A stretch of 64,000 bases of DNA from Membranipora membranacea (taxonomy: Eukaryota > Bryozoa > Gymnolaemata > Cheilostomatida > Membraniporidae). Where the stretch lies: the NCBI GenBank assembly GCA_914767715.1, contig OU612074.1, positions 14,494,062-14,558,061 on the forward strand. Direction: 5' to 3'. Of this stretch, positions 1-12,277 are shown one piece after another. Within the stretch, counting starts at the first letter, position 1, and each line of letters opens with the position of its first letter. Under the pieces are notes generated by a model, which saw only the letters and a program-made list of their open reading frames with translations, did no database searches and was not told the DNA's origin. The position numbers were made by a program, and so were the translations under genes.

Positions 1-379
1 TACTCAAGTCCTGTGCTCAACCTGAACCTGAAAATTACGGGGCTCTTGATCTCTTTTTAAGTATGGCTTTTGTTTTTGCCACTTTCTAACTAGAGTTTTG
101 CCCTCACCTTTCAGATCAGGTTGGTGTTTAACTCATTATTTTTGTCAAAAATTTTCCATTGAGGGATGCAACATACCTAAAATACCGTATTGGTTTAGGT
201 TTATTTAGTTTAAGTCCTCGGGATATATCTGCACTGCAGTTTTCAGAATACCTTTGGCTAATCTTATTCAAAGAGAATTCTTGTTCAATACGATGTAGGC
301 GTTTTTTACAGGGTCCATTGACTTCGAGCGACAGTAGTGCTCAATTATCAGGCGCGGATCATTGATGCTTGATCACACT

Positions 380-511
380 TAGTTTAAGCGCTTAAACGGT
401 GTCGGGATAGCGGGTAGGAGTATTTCATTATCGACCACTTTCCCAACCAAAAGTGGTTGATAAAGAAATGCTACTACTGGCTATCTCGACACCCTTTAAG
501 CGCTTACACTA
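380..511. repeat. Hairpin MITE, about 130 bp
   Basis: The two ends are inverted copies of each other: TAGTTTAAGCGCTTAAAC on the left, and its complement with a few mismatches on the right. The inner parts also pair (GGTGTCGGGATAGC with GCTATCTCGACACC; ACCACTTT with AAAGTGGT in the loop region). The whole stretch could fold into one hairpin. No coding potential. A non-autonomous DNA element is the simplest reading; no second copy was seen in the window. Confidence 0.6.
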
Positions 512-592
512 GGTAAAACTAATTTACCATTAATTCTCCTCTTTTATCCGCGTAAGACAATAAATGTTTATAGACATTTTGTATTGTTGTAG

Positions 593-3500
593 ACAAGATT
601 TGGCGTGTAAGCTTCAGTCAATGTACAATTTATTCATCAGCAAAATTCAGCAGTAAGTATAAGATGTAATAATGTACAATAACATATAATGATATATTAT
701 AATATAACATAATATAATACAATAATCTACAACAATATATGTAAGATAAGCCTGCAGTATTTGCCCATTTTGAAGGTGACCTCCGATACCACACAATAAT
801 AGCGGATTGCCGTAAAATCCGGGTACCTGATTGCAGAAGTAAATCTCATGACTCTTGCAAGCATCTTTCAAGTGTTTCACAACAGTTGAATTACATTACA
901 CTTTTGCAGTGTTACACAGTGGAACAGGAAGCATGCAACTTATGAGAATGTAATTCACCATTATTATTTTTATAATTTTCGTTTCTTCGATATAGGTGGG
1001 AATGTCATCCAATCACTTTTTTGATGAGATGTTAGCCATCAGTAGCCCGGCAGCTTTCCATTTGTGTAGAAAGTCAATATTTGCTGACCCCGTGTCACAT
1101 AACGAGTTACAAACTTTCTCTATCAAATTTGGTCTTCTGCATCACTCCCTACTTGATCAAGCCATCTTAGGTCCGCATTAATATATATTTATATTATATA
1201 TGTATATATATTATAATACATAATATATATTTTATATTATGTATATATAATATATATTTTATATTTTTCGGGCAGCCTGATGCCTACTACCTTCTATAGT
1301 CATACTGCACATTTCCTGATATCCTCCTGATTATCTCTCCTGTTGACATGTCCATACAACTCTATTCAATCCTTGTATGTTGAATGTAAACCAAGTTTGC
1401 ACAGTTTGCCTGCATTGGGAATAGCTTCCCCAGTTATCAGTGGAAGGAAAGCAAAACCGAATGCAGGCAACCTGGATCAAACTAGATAATCTATGTTAAA
1501 TGTAATATATGTTCTATTATGTTCACCTACCAATGTATCAACACAAATGAGGCTGTGTGAAAAAAGAAGGAATGTAATTAAATAAATTTTTAAAAAAAAC
1601 AGTTAATCATAGAATGCTGTCCCACCAAATTTCTGAGACAGCTGAAGTAAATCACTGCACAAATGATGATGAATGTAGTGTTTCATATATATTATATTAT
1701 ATATATATATATATATAATTTATGTATTGTAGACACAAGTGGTTCTGTGTCGGTGATGATGACACATATATAGTAATACCTAATCTGGTGAAGACGTTAC
1801 GTCAGTATGATGCTACTCAGAGATGGTATATTGGTAAAAATAGTCTTCCTCATAAATACAGAGTGCAGGAACACACTAATGGAACGGTATGTGATTTATT
1901 TAATTGATTATTTATTTATCCACTTAAATCACTGATAATTAAACACTATTTTATTTGGCAGACAACATCATCCTGGTCAGATGTTTCCATAATGTGTTAA
2001 AGAATTTAACAACAAAAGTTGGGGGGAAAGAGAAAAAATGATGTTTGGTGTTTGGAGAATTGATTGGTATACCATATTATAATGTCTTCACAAGAAGACA
2101 GAGACTAACCGGTTCATCATATTCAAGGAAATATGCGTATAAGACCATATGGTACATCAAGTTTTCAGGCCTTTGTTTACAGTAGTGAGGAAATATATCT
2201 TTTCACAGTCAAATTTATGGAAACAAAAATATTTTGTGATCAGGATCATGACTGACCTGTAGAATACCCTATAAGAGTATATGTTATCTAGTGTATACTT
2301 AAGCTAATGTGTGAGTGACTTTTCAATAGTTAGAAGTAAGTTTCAGTTTAGTGAGTTGATGTTAGCTAGCTTAAATGGTAGCAATTTCAAGAATGACCGA
2401 AAATGGTGATATTTTCCTCGTACAAGCACTTTACTCCTATGAGGTACAAAAAGTATGTATGTATGAAGCTTCGTTTCGACCTACCATATTATTTTGGATG
2501 TAGAAATAGCCCAAAACCATGTAGACTTACATTCACACAACTATTCTTTTACTTGTTTTAAGACTCTCTTTCAGTTACATTATAACAGCTACGTGTATCA
2601 GCAGACCAATCATATCCATAATAAACAATTCCCTGATATCATTTTTGTTTCCCTTTCTCATTTCACACTTAAACATTTAATTTTATTTTGTAGACTTTGT
2701 CATATTGGTTTGCTACTGGCGGAGCACTAATATGTTTCAGTAAAGCCATGATCCAGTCTATGCTTCCTCTTTGTGGGTATGTAAATAGTACATAAATAGT
2801 ACATAAATAAATAATACACAGATAGTACATAAATAATACATAAAAAAACCAAAAAATAACCAAGCAACATCAAGGTTTCTCACTCGGTATCACAATAATA
2901 CATAAATAGAAAATACATTTATACATAATCATGCATATATTGTAGCTAATTTTTTTTTTTTTTAATACTTTATTGGCATAATTATCATTCTCAAGAATGT
3001 TTTACAATATTAGCCATGAAAAGAAAAAGAAAAAAAATACATTAATAGTAGATTGACAGGAAAACTATTATCATGTTATCTGTGAAAAATAATGTTTGGA
3101 ATATTGAACACCAGTAGTTAAGCTCTTTGTCCATCAGAATTATGAAATGTTGACTCAGACATAAACACAGGACAGTCTATACAAGTTTATGGCAAGGATC
3201 TTTCCCAACAGAATTCACAATGGAAATGTGTACAAGATATGCAGGCAGTCGTTTGCCCTTAATCGAAGAGCAGACAACTCCTGTATGTTGCTTGAAATTA
3301 CTAACCGTATATGGCCCCAAACTCCCTGATATAACTGAATAATACACAATTATGTGTTGTACTGCATCAAGGAAAATTCTCTTTTTAGTTATCAGATCTG
3401 TGTGTTCTTTGATTACAGGTCAGGAGGTTTTATAAAAAGAGCTGAGGAAATCAGAAACCCTGACGATACAACTATTGGATACGTCTGTAGTAAGTACTAT

Positions 3501-5565
3501 AGCTTAGCAAACGTTCATGACAGTATAATTTATCAAAGAAGAACTACCTCTGTCATACCCAAGAACTCACAGGAAGAGAAGCTCAACATTTTTCACATTA
3601 TTATTATTATCATGTTTTTATTGAGGTTTTCATATGTATAAGTATGTCATAAACAAAGGAAAATAACAACTTTTTGACCTCATAAACAAAACAAAAAAGA
3701 AAGAAATATATTTATAGATATAGACAGAAATGATAATCAGTTGGGAGAAAAGTTTTTACTGTATGTGATTTAGATTATTACGCTTTACTAAATGAAATGA
3801 ATTGGTTTAAAAATCTTGTTTTACCTGCTTGAAATAGCTGGCTTTTAGGCTTGCTAAACTAGACTAAAAAGTTTGCGTTTCTTTTTGATACTTTGTTTGG
3901 CAATCTAAATCATTTTGAGGAAGATGTTTTACATTTAGTGCCAAAGGAAAAAAGAAAAAAAAAGAAACTAAATTAGTGAAAGAAGATATTAAATACTCTT
4001 CATTTGAAATGTGAACAAGGTTTGAGATTCGAATAAAGAGAGTATGTAAATGAGAGCTTGCCAGAAATATCGCTTTTTCAAAAATGAGCGAGAAGGCAAA
4101 CTTCGCCTCCTGCGTATACTTTACTTATCTAGGGTAAATATGTTTTTATGATTTCATAATGAGTTAATATGATATGATTCATATTCTTTATGGGACATTA
4201 TTTGTCAGTGATCTTCTTCCCTTCATGATTCCGTCATGCTCCTTGGGGATATTATGTCGTCATGAAGGCTCAATGAAGCCCCCCACCCCGTTCTACCCCA
4301 ATCTGTTTATTTTCTATAAGGAGTCCTGACTGATAAAAGTCATGTTTCTTTCTCTACAGATTATCTGCTAGGAGTGAATTTAACCACAATACCAGAGTTT
4401 CACTCTCACCTGGAGCCGATGTGGCAAATCAACCCTTCAGATTTTCATAAACAGGTTAGTTTGATTCGGCTTGAGATGTGTATTCCTGATAAATCTTAAA
4501 ACCATCTTCTTATCACTGATGCAGTGTCTATTTTAGGAGATGTATATTATATGTAAATTGTATTAATACTATATGTATGCAAAAAGAATATATATAAATA
4601 ACTAGTCTGAGCCCCCAGACTCTTTCCCCCCCCCAATGCATCGGCCCCACGATCGGGGCAGATGTTTATCATATGAGTATCATATTTCTTTATTTAATTA
4701 GGTGGTCAACACATAAAAAAGTATATAAAATTCAATATATGTGCAGTTAGACCCAGCATTAATAATTCTAATTCTAATACTACTGTCTGTATCCAGGTAA
4801 CTATTAGCTGGGGAAAGGTAAAAGAAGATGTTGTCCAGATGTCCAATACTCTACTCATAAGAGATGAAATAGAAAAATTCCCAGTAGAAAAAGACCCAAC
4901 AAGGTAAGACTCAGAGTTATCCTCACATGGATATGATTTACAATGGCTTACATCTTAACCGCCCTTTTTCATAAGTGTTATGATCTCATTGGTCAAAACA
5001 AGATTCGGTAAAGATGCACTGTCTCTAGTCCTAGGTAGTATTGACAATGAACTGATATGTCTTCATGGATGCGTTTAGGAAACTTTTGCTATCTGGATTT
5101 GTATGAAGAATGCATTAAAGCCAGTGGCGTATGTTTAATTGGCGTCTATGAAGAAACTGCCATAAAATTTAGAGTCTGACAAACATGTTGAAATGAGATT
5201 GAATTAGTATTGATTAGGCGTGTTTGTTTTCAGTTTATTTGATTTGTAATAACAGAACCGGATGTGGGCACATGCAGCTGTATGTCACCTTACCATTAAG
5301 GCAGTTTTGAATGATCCAAACACATTAGAACATGTTTATAACCCAATGGCGTCTGCGATGTTCCCATCCAGATGTGTCAGTCTTGCCGAATCGGTCGGAA
5401 ATTCACGAATGCACTGAGTAAAGATCTCAATGATTTGTATGATTTTGTAGGGTGTTGAGTATACATTGCTACTTATATCCTCAATCAGATGAATGCCATA
5501 ATATAAAAGCAAAGATGGAGCAGCAGACAATACCACCTAGTCAAGGCAGCAGTCATGCTACATAA
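593..5565 (+). CDS. fng-like: F1: Fringe-like beta-1,3-GlcNAc-transferase, 5' exons missing
   Basis: Seven exons can be joined: 593-652, 1733-1886, 2694-2776, 3419-3489, 4360-4454, 4797-4903 and 5451-5565 (stop TAA). All have AG acceptors and GT donors, and every phase matches those of F2. Family markers in order: a QDLACK segment, the metal-binding acidic motif KWFCVGDDDTYIV, YIGKNSLPH, WFATGGALICFS (Fringe WFATGGAG), RNPDDTTIGYV (the PDD segment proposed to hold the catalytic base in Fringe enzymes), EFHSHLE, then DPTR and the C-terminal IHCYLYP block. Fringe enzymes add GlcNAc to O-fucose on Notch EGF repeats in the Golgi. The membrane anchor and the next two short exons were not found in 1-592 and probably lie left of the window. 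Exons 2 and 6 are 6 and 9 nt longer than in F2 and F4, both in frame. It looks functional and is the most diverged intact copy. Confidence 0.85.
1179..1265. repeat. AT-rich low-complexity tract
   Basis: Imperfect TA/TATATT repeat in an F1 intron. A second short TA tract at 1690-1722 abuts the acceptor of the DDD exon. Confidence 0.6.
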
Positions 5566-6046
5566 AGTGATGGAAGTAGTATACTTGGAGCCTGCCTGTC
5601 TTGACAAGATTTGTTGGGGGGATGAAAACACCAAGCCCCAACAAGCTTGTCAAGACAGAATGATCTGAGTCTTCCTGATATATTTCATATATAATAACTT
5701 TTCTCAAATAATTACTGGTGAAGGGGAGACAATCTTCTACACGACATCTCTTAGTCATTCAATAGCACAGCCATATTTTTTCCGTTTTGCCTGATTTACA
5801 TTTTTTCGCAACGCACAACATTATAATCCTTTTTTGTGGGTACTATAACAATCCCTTAATAGTTTGTGTCTACCCCACAAGTTTTTCTGCAACATTTAAT
5901 TTCCCTTGCTGGTGCTGATCGATTGCTCTTGGTTGGTCAAAAAGAGGGGTGGGAGGAATAATGATAAAAGCCTTCACACCAACTAATGGTTTTTTCATGA
6001 GAGAATTTTATTTACTCACTCATGCCAGCATGGGTAGTGTAAAGCA

Positions 6047-6052
6047 AATAAA
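6047..6052 (+). promoter_or_regulatory. Possible polyadenylation signal of F1
   Basis: AATAAA lies 482 bp after the F1 stop codon. A second AATAAA-like site occurs near 6113. The AT-rich context makes chance occurrence likely. Confidence 0.3.
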
Positions 6053-6190
6053 ATATAATACTGTCAAATGCTCAATTTTCATGCTGCTCTGTTGAGGCAA
6101 GATAAAAAGGGCAATAAATAATAATATCTTATTTTTTTCACATTATTGGCTTATTTTTTACATCGGTGAGAATCATGGACTTTTGATTTT

Positions 6191-6237
<47 letters not shown>

Positions 6238-6370
6238 GTAAAAATCGATTGCCCTCGCTCATTCTCACCAAGTTTCCCTAAATCATGAGGAAGGCCTGGA
6301 ATGGCCATAACTTGTAGCCTTTGTTATCAATAGTGATAATGAAATTCTGTAATAAAAATGATATTCGATC

Positions 6371-6552
6371 AGGGGTACCTTCAATTAGAAACAGCCAAAA
6401 TGAGTGAACGATACCAGCTATGCTCTCGCTTTCAAATCACTCGGTCATTGTTGAAGCTATATACATTCCGAGTGAGCGATAATTTTGAGCGATGCAATGG
6501 TGATAACTTGCTTAAGTAAAGCATAGCTCTTTCTAATTGAAAGACCCCCCAG
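6371..6552. repeat. MITE, CTTTCAATTAGAA family, copy 1
   Basis: Inverted ends: a left TTCAATTAGAAACAGCC pairs with a right TCTAATTGAAAGACCCCCC. The interior repeats GAGTGAGCGA/GAGCGATG motifs and shares long stretches with the element at 10264-10446. Confidence 0.65.
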
Positions 6553-8398
6553 GCTGATCAATGAATATAACATTTCTGATCATACTGAATTATTAGACCA
6601 AATAATTTTTACATCTGTTTGGGTTTCAAGTTCTGAATGACTTGATGTTTAAGTCAGGCACCTAAATATCTTCAGATTCACTAAGTGACAGTACACAAGT
6701 ATCCGTTTTAAAGCTGGACGCTCAACAACAATGTAAGGTCACAGCCATTGATATGATTTTATTGATCAGTGGTAAAAATACACAGTATGGCTTTCTGTGG
6801 AGAAATTATTTCAGTATAAAACTTTATGTCAGGATCTAAATAAAGCTATTCATCTGGCAGCTTTTACTTCTTACATTGATTGACACCCTAGTAACAACCT
6901 TCAAAATCTCAGGCAAGTTGCTTGACAAAAGTTTACAAGGGTCAGCTATAATAGATTCTCAACCTGTGGACCAATCAAAGATGAGAAATACGGTCCAGCA
7001 ACCATACATAAATAGCAATATGCTTGTTCAGGGTCAGATATGTTCCCCTCATCCATATAATATATATCAGTGGTTGTAGCTTCATTGCTGTGGTTGCGGT
7101 TTTATATTGAGAGCTCTCGTCGAATTAGGGGTAAAATGATGATTATCAACAAGGTCAACATCCAAGTGTGACATCAAGACCAATTTGAATGAATTGAATA
7201 ATTGGAGATAAGTTAAAGGTAAACGACTTTCTGCCTGCAGGATAGTGACATAGACTATATTACTGCAGTTCAGCAATGGTGGCTCTGCCCTCCGACAAGA
7301 GAGGCCATTCCTGGAGTTTAAGTTAATAATCAATATTTACAAATGTAGTTTCCATTGTTTTCCCTATTTAGTTTCACAGACTATAGGTGAATTAATTCAA
7401 GACCTATGCTGCAGAGACAAACATGTACCTCAACAGTCTGCGCCTGCTCAGAATGGGTTAGGATTCGATGTCTTTGTTATGATATCTAGACCAAGATAAT
7501 ATAGATATTTATAACTTAAGATTAGGACCTGAAAATACCATGCAGTGTAAGCTTCTAAAATAAAATTGCATAGGTTCGGACATGTAATAGACAGTTGGGG
7601 ATGCGGTCCATATACTATTAATCTTCAATTATTTTATATCCAGAAATGATTATATACCAACAAAGTTTGTCATTACCAATAGTAATGGGCAAAAAGTCCT
7701 TAAATTGATTTAGAAAATTTACTGTTCCAAGAAAAAAAACCCGCAAAAAAAAAGTGGCTGGGTCATGAAAATAGGGCTTAGATTGTCTTGATGTCAGTCA
7801 TGCCAAGGCTTAGCCTATTTTCTTGAAATAAGCCTTTAAATGATATTTATCAAAAGAGCATCTGCGAAGTAAATGCCCTACTATTCTTAGATACACCAGA
7901 GGATGTTACCTCACCCTAGGTTAGTGTTCTTATAACTATTCAAACCCCCGTCTGGAAATTGGGTATATAAACGCCATACCTCCAATGGAAGATCAGTTTG
8001 AGTTGGTTAGCTGATCTAACCTTATCTTACAAAGAAGCAGTTTCTCACTTGGGTTATGCTTAGTTGCTGTTTGCATCAAGCTCTGTCAGGAGGTAAGTAC
8101 CAATTATGCACAACTTTTTTTATACCTAAAAATGAAGATCTCAATGCAAGGCAAATTTACCATTTTGTTCACAATATTCTGAGTTTTATTTCTGCTGTCT
8201 TATAGTTTTAATTCTCCCTCTATTGTTACTCCCACTTCTACAAAATTTTTTTGAATTTTATCTGCAGGGTATAAACGTAACCCCCCATCCTCGCATGGTA
8301 CACCATCTCATGGTACTCAGCCTACTCTAGTCTGTGGTCCTGGAGAGACTCTGAGTAGACGTGGAGGGATCTGTGTTCCATGTATATATATATTATCA

Positions 8399-8600
8399 GG
8401 TTAGCCTAGTGGTTATTGGGTTGGATCATCGATCTGGCGACCGGGGTTTGATTCCCGTGCATGTCCACTGGTGATACCTGAGAAGCCGAGTTCGGTAGGG
8501 TGTTCCAATGAGTACCAGCGCGTCATGCGATGTAGGTACTCATTGGTCAGGTCAGTGTTCACCGCTTAGAAGTACCCATAGCGGTATTTAAAAATCACTC
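8399..8600 (+). mobile_element. tRNA-headed SINE
   Basis: The head resembles a tRNA promoter: an A-box-like TTAGCCTAGTGG and a B-box-like GGGTTTGATTCCC about 40 bp apart. A non-tRNA body of about 130 bp follows, containing GTACTCATTGGTCAGGTCAG and ending in an ATTATTATTA tail. The D and anticodon stems do not form a clean tRNA, so a SINE fits better than a tRNA gene. Confidence 0.6.
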
Positions 8601-10263
8601 ATTATTATTATATATATCTTATTGATTCAACAAATGCCTCTTTTTACAGGCAAAAGGAGATACCAGTGAAACAGAAATGAAGTATTTACAGACAGAAAAA
8701 ATGAATTCTGTTGGTTTTTTTGTTTTTTGTTGTTGAGAATATGCAGTTTATAGTGCCAGCGAGTTGATTGTATTGTGAGGAAGGTTTAGTTGAGTTGGGT
8801 GTAGTATTATTATTCCTAGATTTATTTTGTGATGTGTCCACTTTGTATTCCAGGTAACTAAATTGAATATAAACACAATAATGTCGGCCTTTTACCCAAT
8901 CAATGATTTCTCCATCTACACTGATCTGATCTAATCATAATGAACATAATGACACAAAAAATACATAAACATGCAAGAAATGCACAAGCATCATTTTTGT
9001 ATGATGAATAAATGTGCCTCATGCACCCAAATTGAGAAAAAGACGCAAAGAGCCCTTGCAATTATTTTGATAAATGAATGAGACTCTCTTGCGAAAAATT
9101 TTGCATAGCTGGATTAAACATGAGAGTCTCAACCTCTGAATATGATACGTCAGCATTATGGTTGGCTGAGAAATAAGGTGAAAAAGCTCACAGACCTTAA
9201 TTTTTTTAGATGTATTATACATATTGGATAATATTTGCCTACTTACCCACAAAGAGGCAGCATTCTCTGAATCATGGCTCTACTGAAACATACAACGGCT
9301 TTGTCAGTAGCAAACCAGTACTGAAAACTCTATGAAATAAAAGTAAAGTCTTTTCTGAGTCAAGAAAAATTCTTATCCTTAATTATATATGATGATGTTT
9401 ATCATGATTTTAATGGTTCAGTAATTTTTGAGAATTTCTTATGACAAAAATCAAATTATCTTCATTTTAAGATGTACTGGTCACTAATGTGTCACATCTT
9501 GAACTTTGCCTACTAAGTTCATTTTTTATAGTTTGCATTTCAAAATGTTGATTAGGAGAATGAGAAATGATGGAGGCTGTGGTATATATAGCCCATACGA
9601 TGATATGAAGATTGGCTTTTGGATTAAGAGAAACTAGCAAACTTTTGGTTTATTTACGTTGTGAAAAACAGTATGTAAACACTTCATGATTTTGGTGAAG
9701 TAGATTATTATGTACATACTTGGCCATAGCTGTAACCAGTTACTTTATAAGGAAGGCTATTTTTACCAATATACCATCTCTGATCATAATCGTACTGACG
9801 CAACGCTTTCAAAAGATTAGGAGTAATCAAATATGTATCATCATCCCCAGCACAGAACCATTTATACCTACAACATATTTTACATACAACTTATGCTCAT
9901 ACAGGGTAGGCTAGTGCAGCTAAGAACCAGATGGGACCTTGAAGAACTCTGCGAGCATTTTAAAATGCCAAGGTCAGCTTAACCGGTTACCTGGCTCAAG
10001 GTAAAGAGAACAATCTGTTATTCACTTCCATTTTTATTAGTTTCCTCTCTATTTTACCTAACTAGTTGTCAGACATTTATTATTGCAGACAATTGTCAGA
10101 CAATTATCTGCCAGACAGTTAGCAGCATAAACATATTTATATGTTTATGGTTAGCAGTCTCATTTCCTGACATGACCATAGAATAACAACAAGATCCTAA
10201 GAACTGAGTTGAAAGTAGCGAGGTAAAAAATAGCTGCATACAAAAACTCTCTCAACGCAAACA

Positions 10264-10446
10264 GGGAGTCTTTCAATTAGAAGCAGCCAAAATTGCTCAG
10301 TCATTGCTGGAACTATATACATTCTGAGTGAGCAATTCGGGAACGAATTTGTCTTATTGAATCTCCAAGCGAGTGATCATTTTGAGCGATGTGATAGTGA
10401 TAAATTGCATTAATAAAGATTCGCTTTTTCTAATTGAAAGACCCCC
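10264..10446. repeat. MITE, CTTTCAATTAGAA family, copy 2
   Basis: Terminal inverted repeats GAGTCTTTCAATTAGAAG and TTTCTAATTGAAAGACCCCC bound a 183-bp element. The interior matches copy 1 (TATATACATTC.GAGTGAGC, TTTTGAGCGATG). It lies directly beside the F3 exon 10469-10528. Confidence 0.7.
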
Positions 10447-11284
10447 TGGCTAATCTAAGCATACCTACTTCTTTATCTTGCCGATCATTAGATTGTACGT
10501 TGCCTGGAACTTACACGCCAAATCTTGTCTGTAATGAGGACAGTTCTGTAGCAGATATCTTACAGAAAACGCAGAGGTGAAATGATTGTAAATATGAAAT
10601 GAAACATGGAAATATGGGCCTCGATTTATAACTAAGGCCTCCAGTGGAACAATCAGATTATCAAATACATGCAATTAAATATAGTATATATATATATATA
10701 TACATATACATATGATTAATAAATTAGAGAGAAAATGACCTGCTAAATAAATAAACTCTAACAATTGACTGGCATACTTGTCAATTGGTTATAATTATTG
10801 GTTAAACTATCTGGAATTCCTTTCTGATTTTAGGGTGTTCCAAGGTGTAGGTTGGTGTGTGGGCATCCTCTTTATAAGACACAGATATCTTTTTATAGAA
10901 TTCCCAAATAGATACTTAATATGCTGGCTCCAGGTGTGATTTGTGAGTTTTCATTTCCTGCACATCACATTCCTGATCTTATATTGGCACCCCACTTATC
11001 TTATCTCAATGTTCATGACACAGATATAATCCCTCTTCCAATAAGTGGTACTGGAGGATCTTTACCTGCTATGGGACGCTGGGCATTCGGTATTTATGAA
11101 TCTATCAGCACCTGTCAAAATATTTTATAGCTCAGTGATCCTGTCTAATAAAACCTATTTAGAAATGATAGGTGTCAATTTTTTATTCAGGGCCTGCGAA
11201 GGCGGCCAAATTGTTAATTAATCATGCAATAGTTTGAATTCAAAGTAATGTAAATGGATAAAGGCCTCTGTGTTCAGGACTGGG

Positions 11285-11346
11285 TTGCTCCGGGGGGGGG
11301 GGGGGGGCCGTCGGACAGGGGGCAAAGTCTGGGGGCTCAGACTAGG
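11285..11346. repeat. GGGGGCTCAGACTA repeat with poly-G
   Basis: A run of about 16 G is followed by GGACAGGGGGCAAAGTCTG and GGGGGCTCAGACTA. Nearly the same string occurs at 26448-26506, and the reverse complement of its end at 4604-4632. This is a dispersed repeat end; the full element was not delimited. Confidence 0.5.
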
Positions 11347-11802
11347 TTGCTCCCATGGTGATCACCCATAAGGCCACTGGATAAAAGGCCGCTTCCTATA
11401 AGGCCACTGGATAAAAGGCCACTGCCCATAAGGTAACTGGATAAAAAGCCTGCAACTTACCAAGACGTTAACTGAGTAAGGAGAGGAGAGAAACACACAT
11501 ACTAACCTACAAGCTGTGAGTATTTACTGTCCACAGCACCAGTCAGAATGTATGTCTACAAATAGATATAATATTACATTTATAATAATAACAATATAAT
11601 AATAATATTGCTTTATAACATTGTTTCAAAAACAAGGCGCTGTACAAAAAAGAATGATGAAATCGATAGGATAAAGTTGTAGTTTAAATAAAAAGTCACC
11701 ACTACTTGGATAAAACAGTGTTAACATGATACACCACATTTGAACGAAGGATATAATAGACATACATGCACCATTAAAACACACCACCTACTAAAACTAT
11801 GA

Positions 11803-12277
11803 TCCAGATCCAGGTCCAGGTCCAGGTCCAGGTCCAGGTCCAGGTCCAGGTCCAGGTCCAGGTCCAGGTCCAGGTCCAGGTCCAGGTCCAGGTCCAGGTC
11901 CAGGTCCAGGTCCAGGTCCAGGTCCAGGTCCAGGTCCAGGTCCAGGTCCAGGTCCAGGTCCAGGTCCAGGTCCAGGTCCAGGTCCAGGTCCAGGTCCAGG
12001 TCCAGGTCCAGGTCCAGGTCCAGGTCCAGGTCCAGGTCCAGGTCCAGGTCCAGGTCCAGGTCCAGGTCCAGGTCCAGGTCCAGGTCCAGGTCCAGGTCCA
12101 GGTCCAGGTCCAGGTCCAGGTCCAGGTCCAGGTCCAGGTCCAGGTCCAGGTCCAGGTCCAGGTCCAGGTCCAGGTCCAGGTCCAGGTCCAGGTCCAGGTC
12201 CAGGTCCAGGTCCAGGTCAAGGTCAAGGTCAAGATCAATATCAATATCAATATCAAGATCAAGGTCAAGATCAAGAT
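11803..12277. repeat. CCAGGT hexanucleotide satellite
   Basis: About 67 uninterrupted CCAGGT units run from roughly 11812 to 12217. They grade into CAAGGT, CAAGAT and CAATAT variants up to 12277. The array sits in the intron after the broken first exon of F3. Because the period is six, several frames on both strands stay open (QV, DL and TW dipeptides); these are not genes. Confidence 0.95.

Larger units (their letters stand above)
5566..9246. other. Intergenic: F1 3' flank to F3 remnant
   Basis: No gene recognised apart from the listed repeats. I looked on the minus strand for the four missing F3 C-terminal exons (SGGF/PDD, EFHSHLE, DEIEK and IHCYLYP blocks) and found none. A TA dinucleotide run sits at 6191-6233. 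Confidence 0.5.

Noticed and set aside
996-1181. Plus-strand ORF in an F1 intron
   Set aside because: A stretch of it (CAGTAGCCCGGCAGCTTTCC) weakly resembles sequence near 61305 in F4, suggesting a shared intron or repeat rather than an exon; it does not fit the Fringe exon order.
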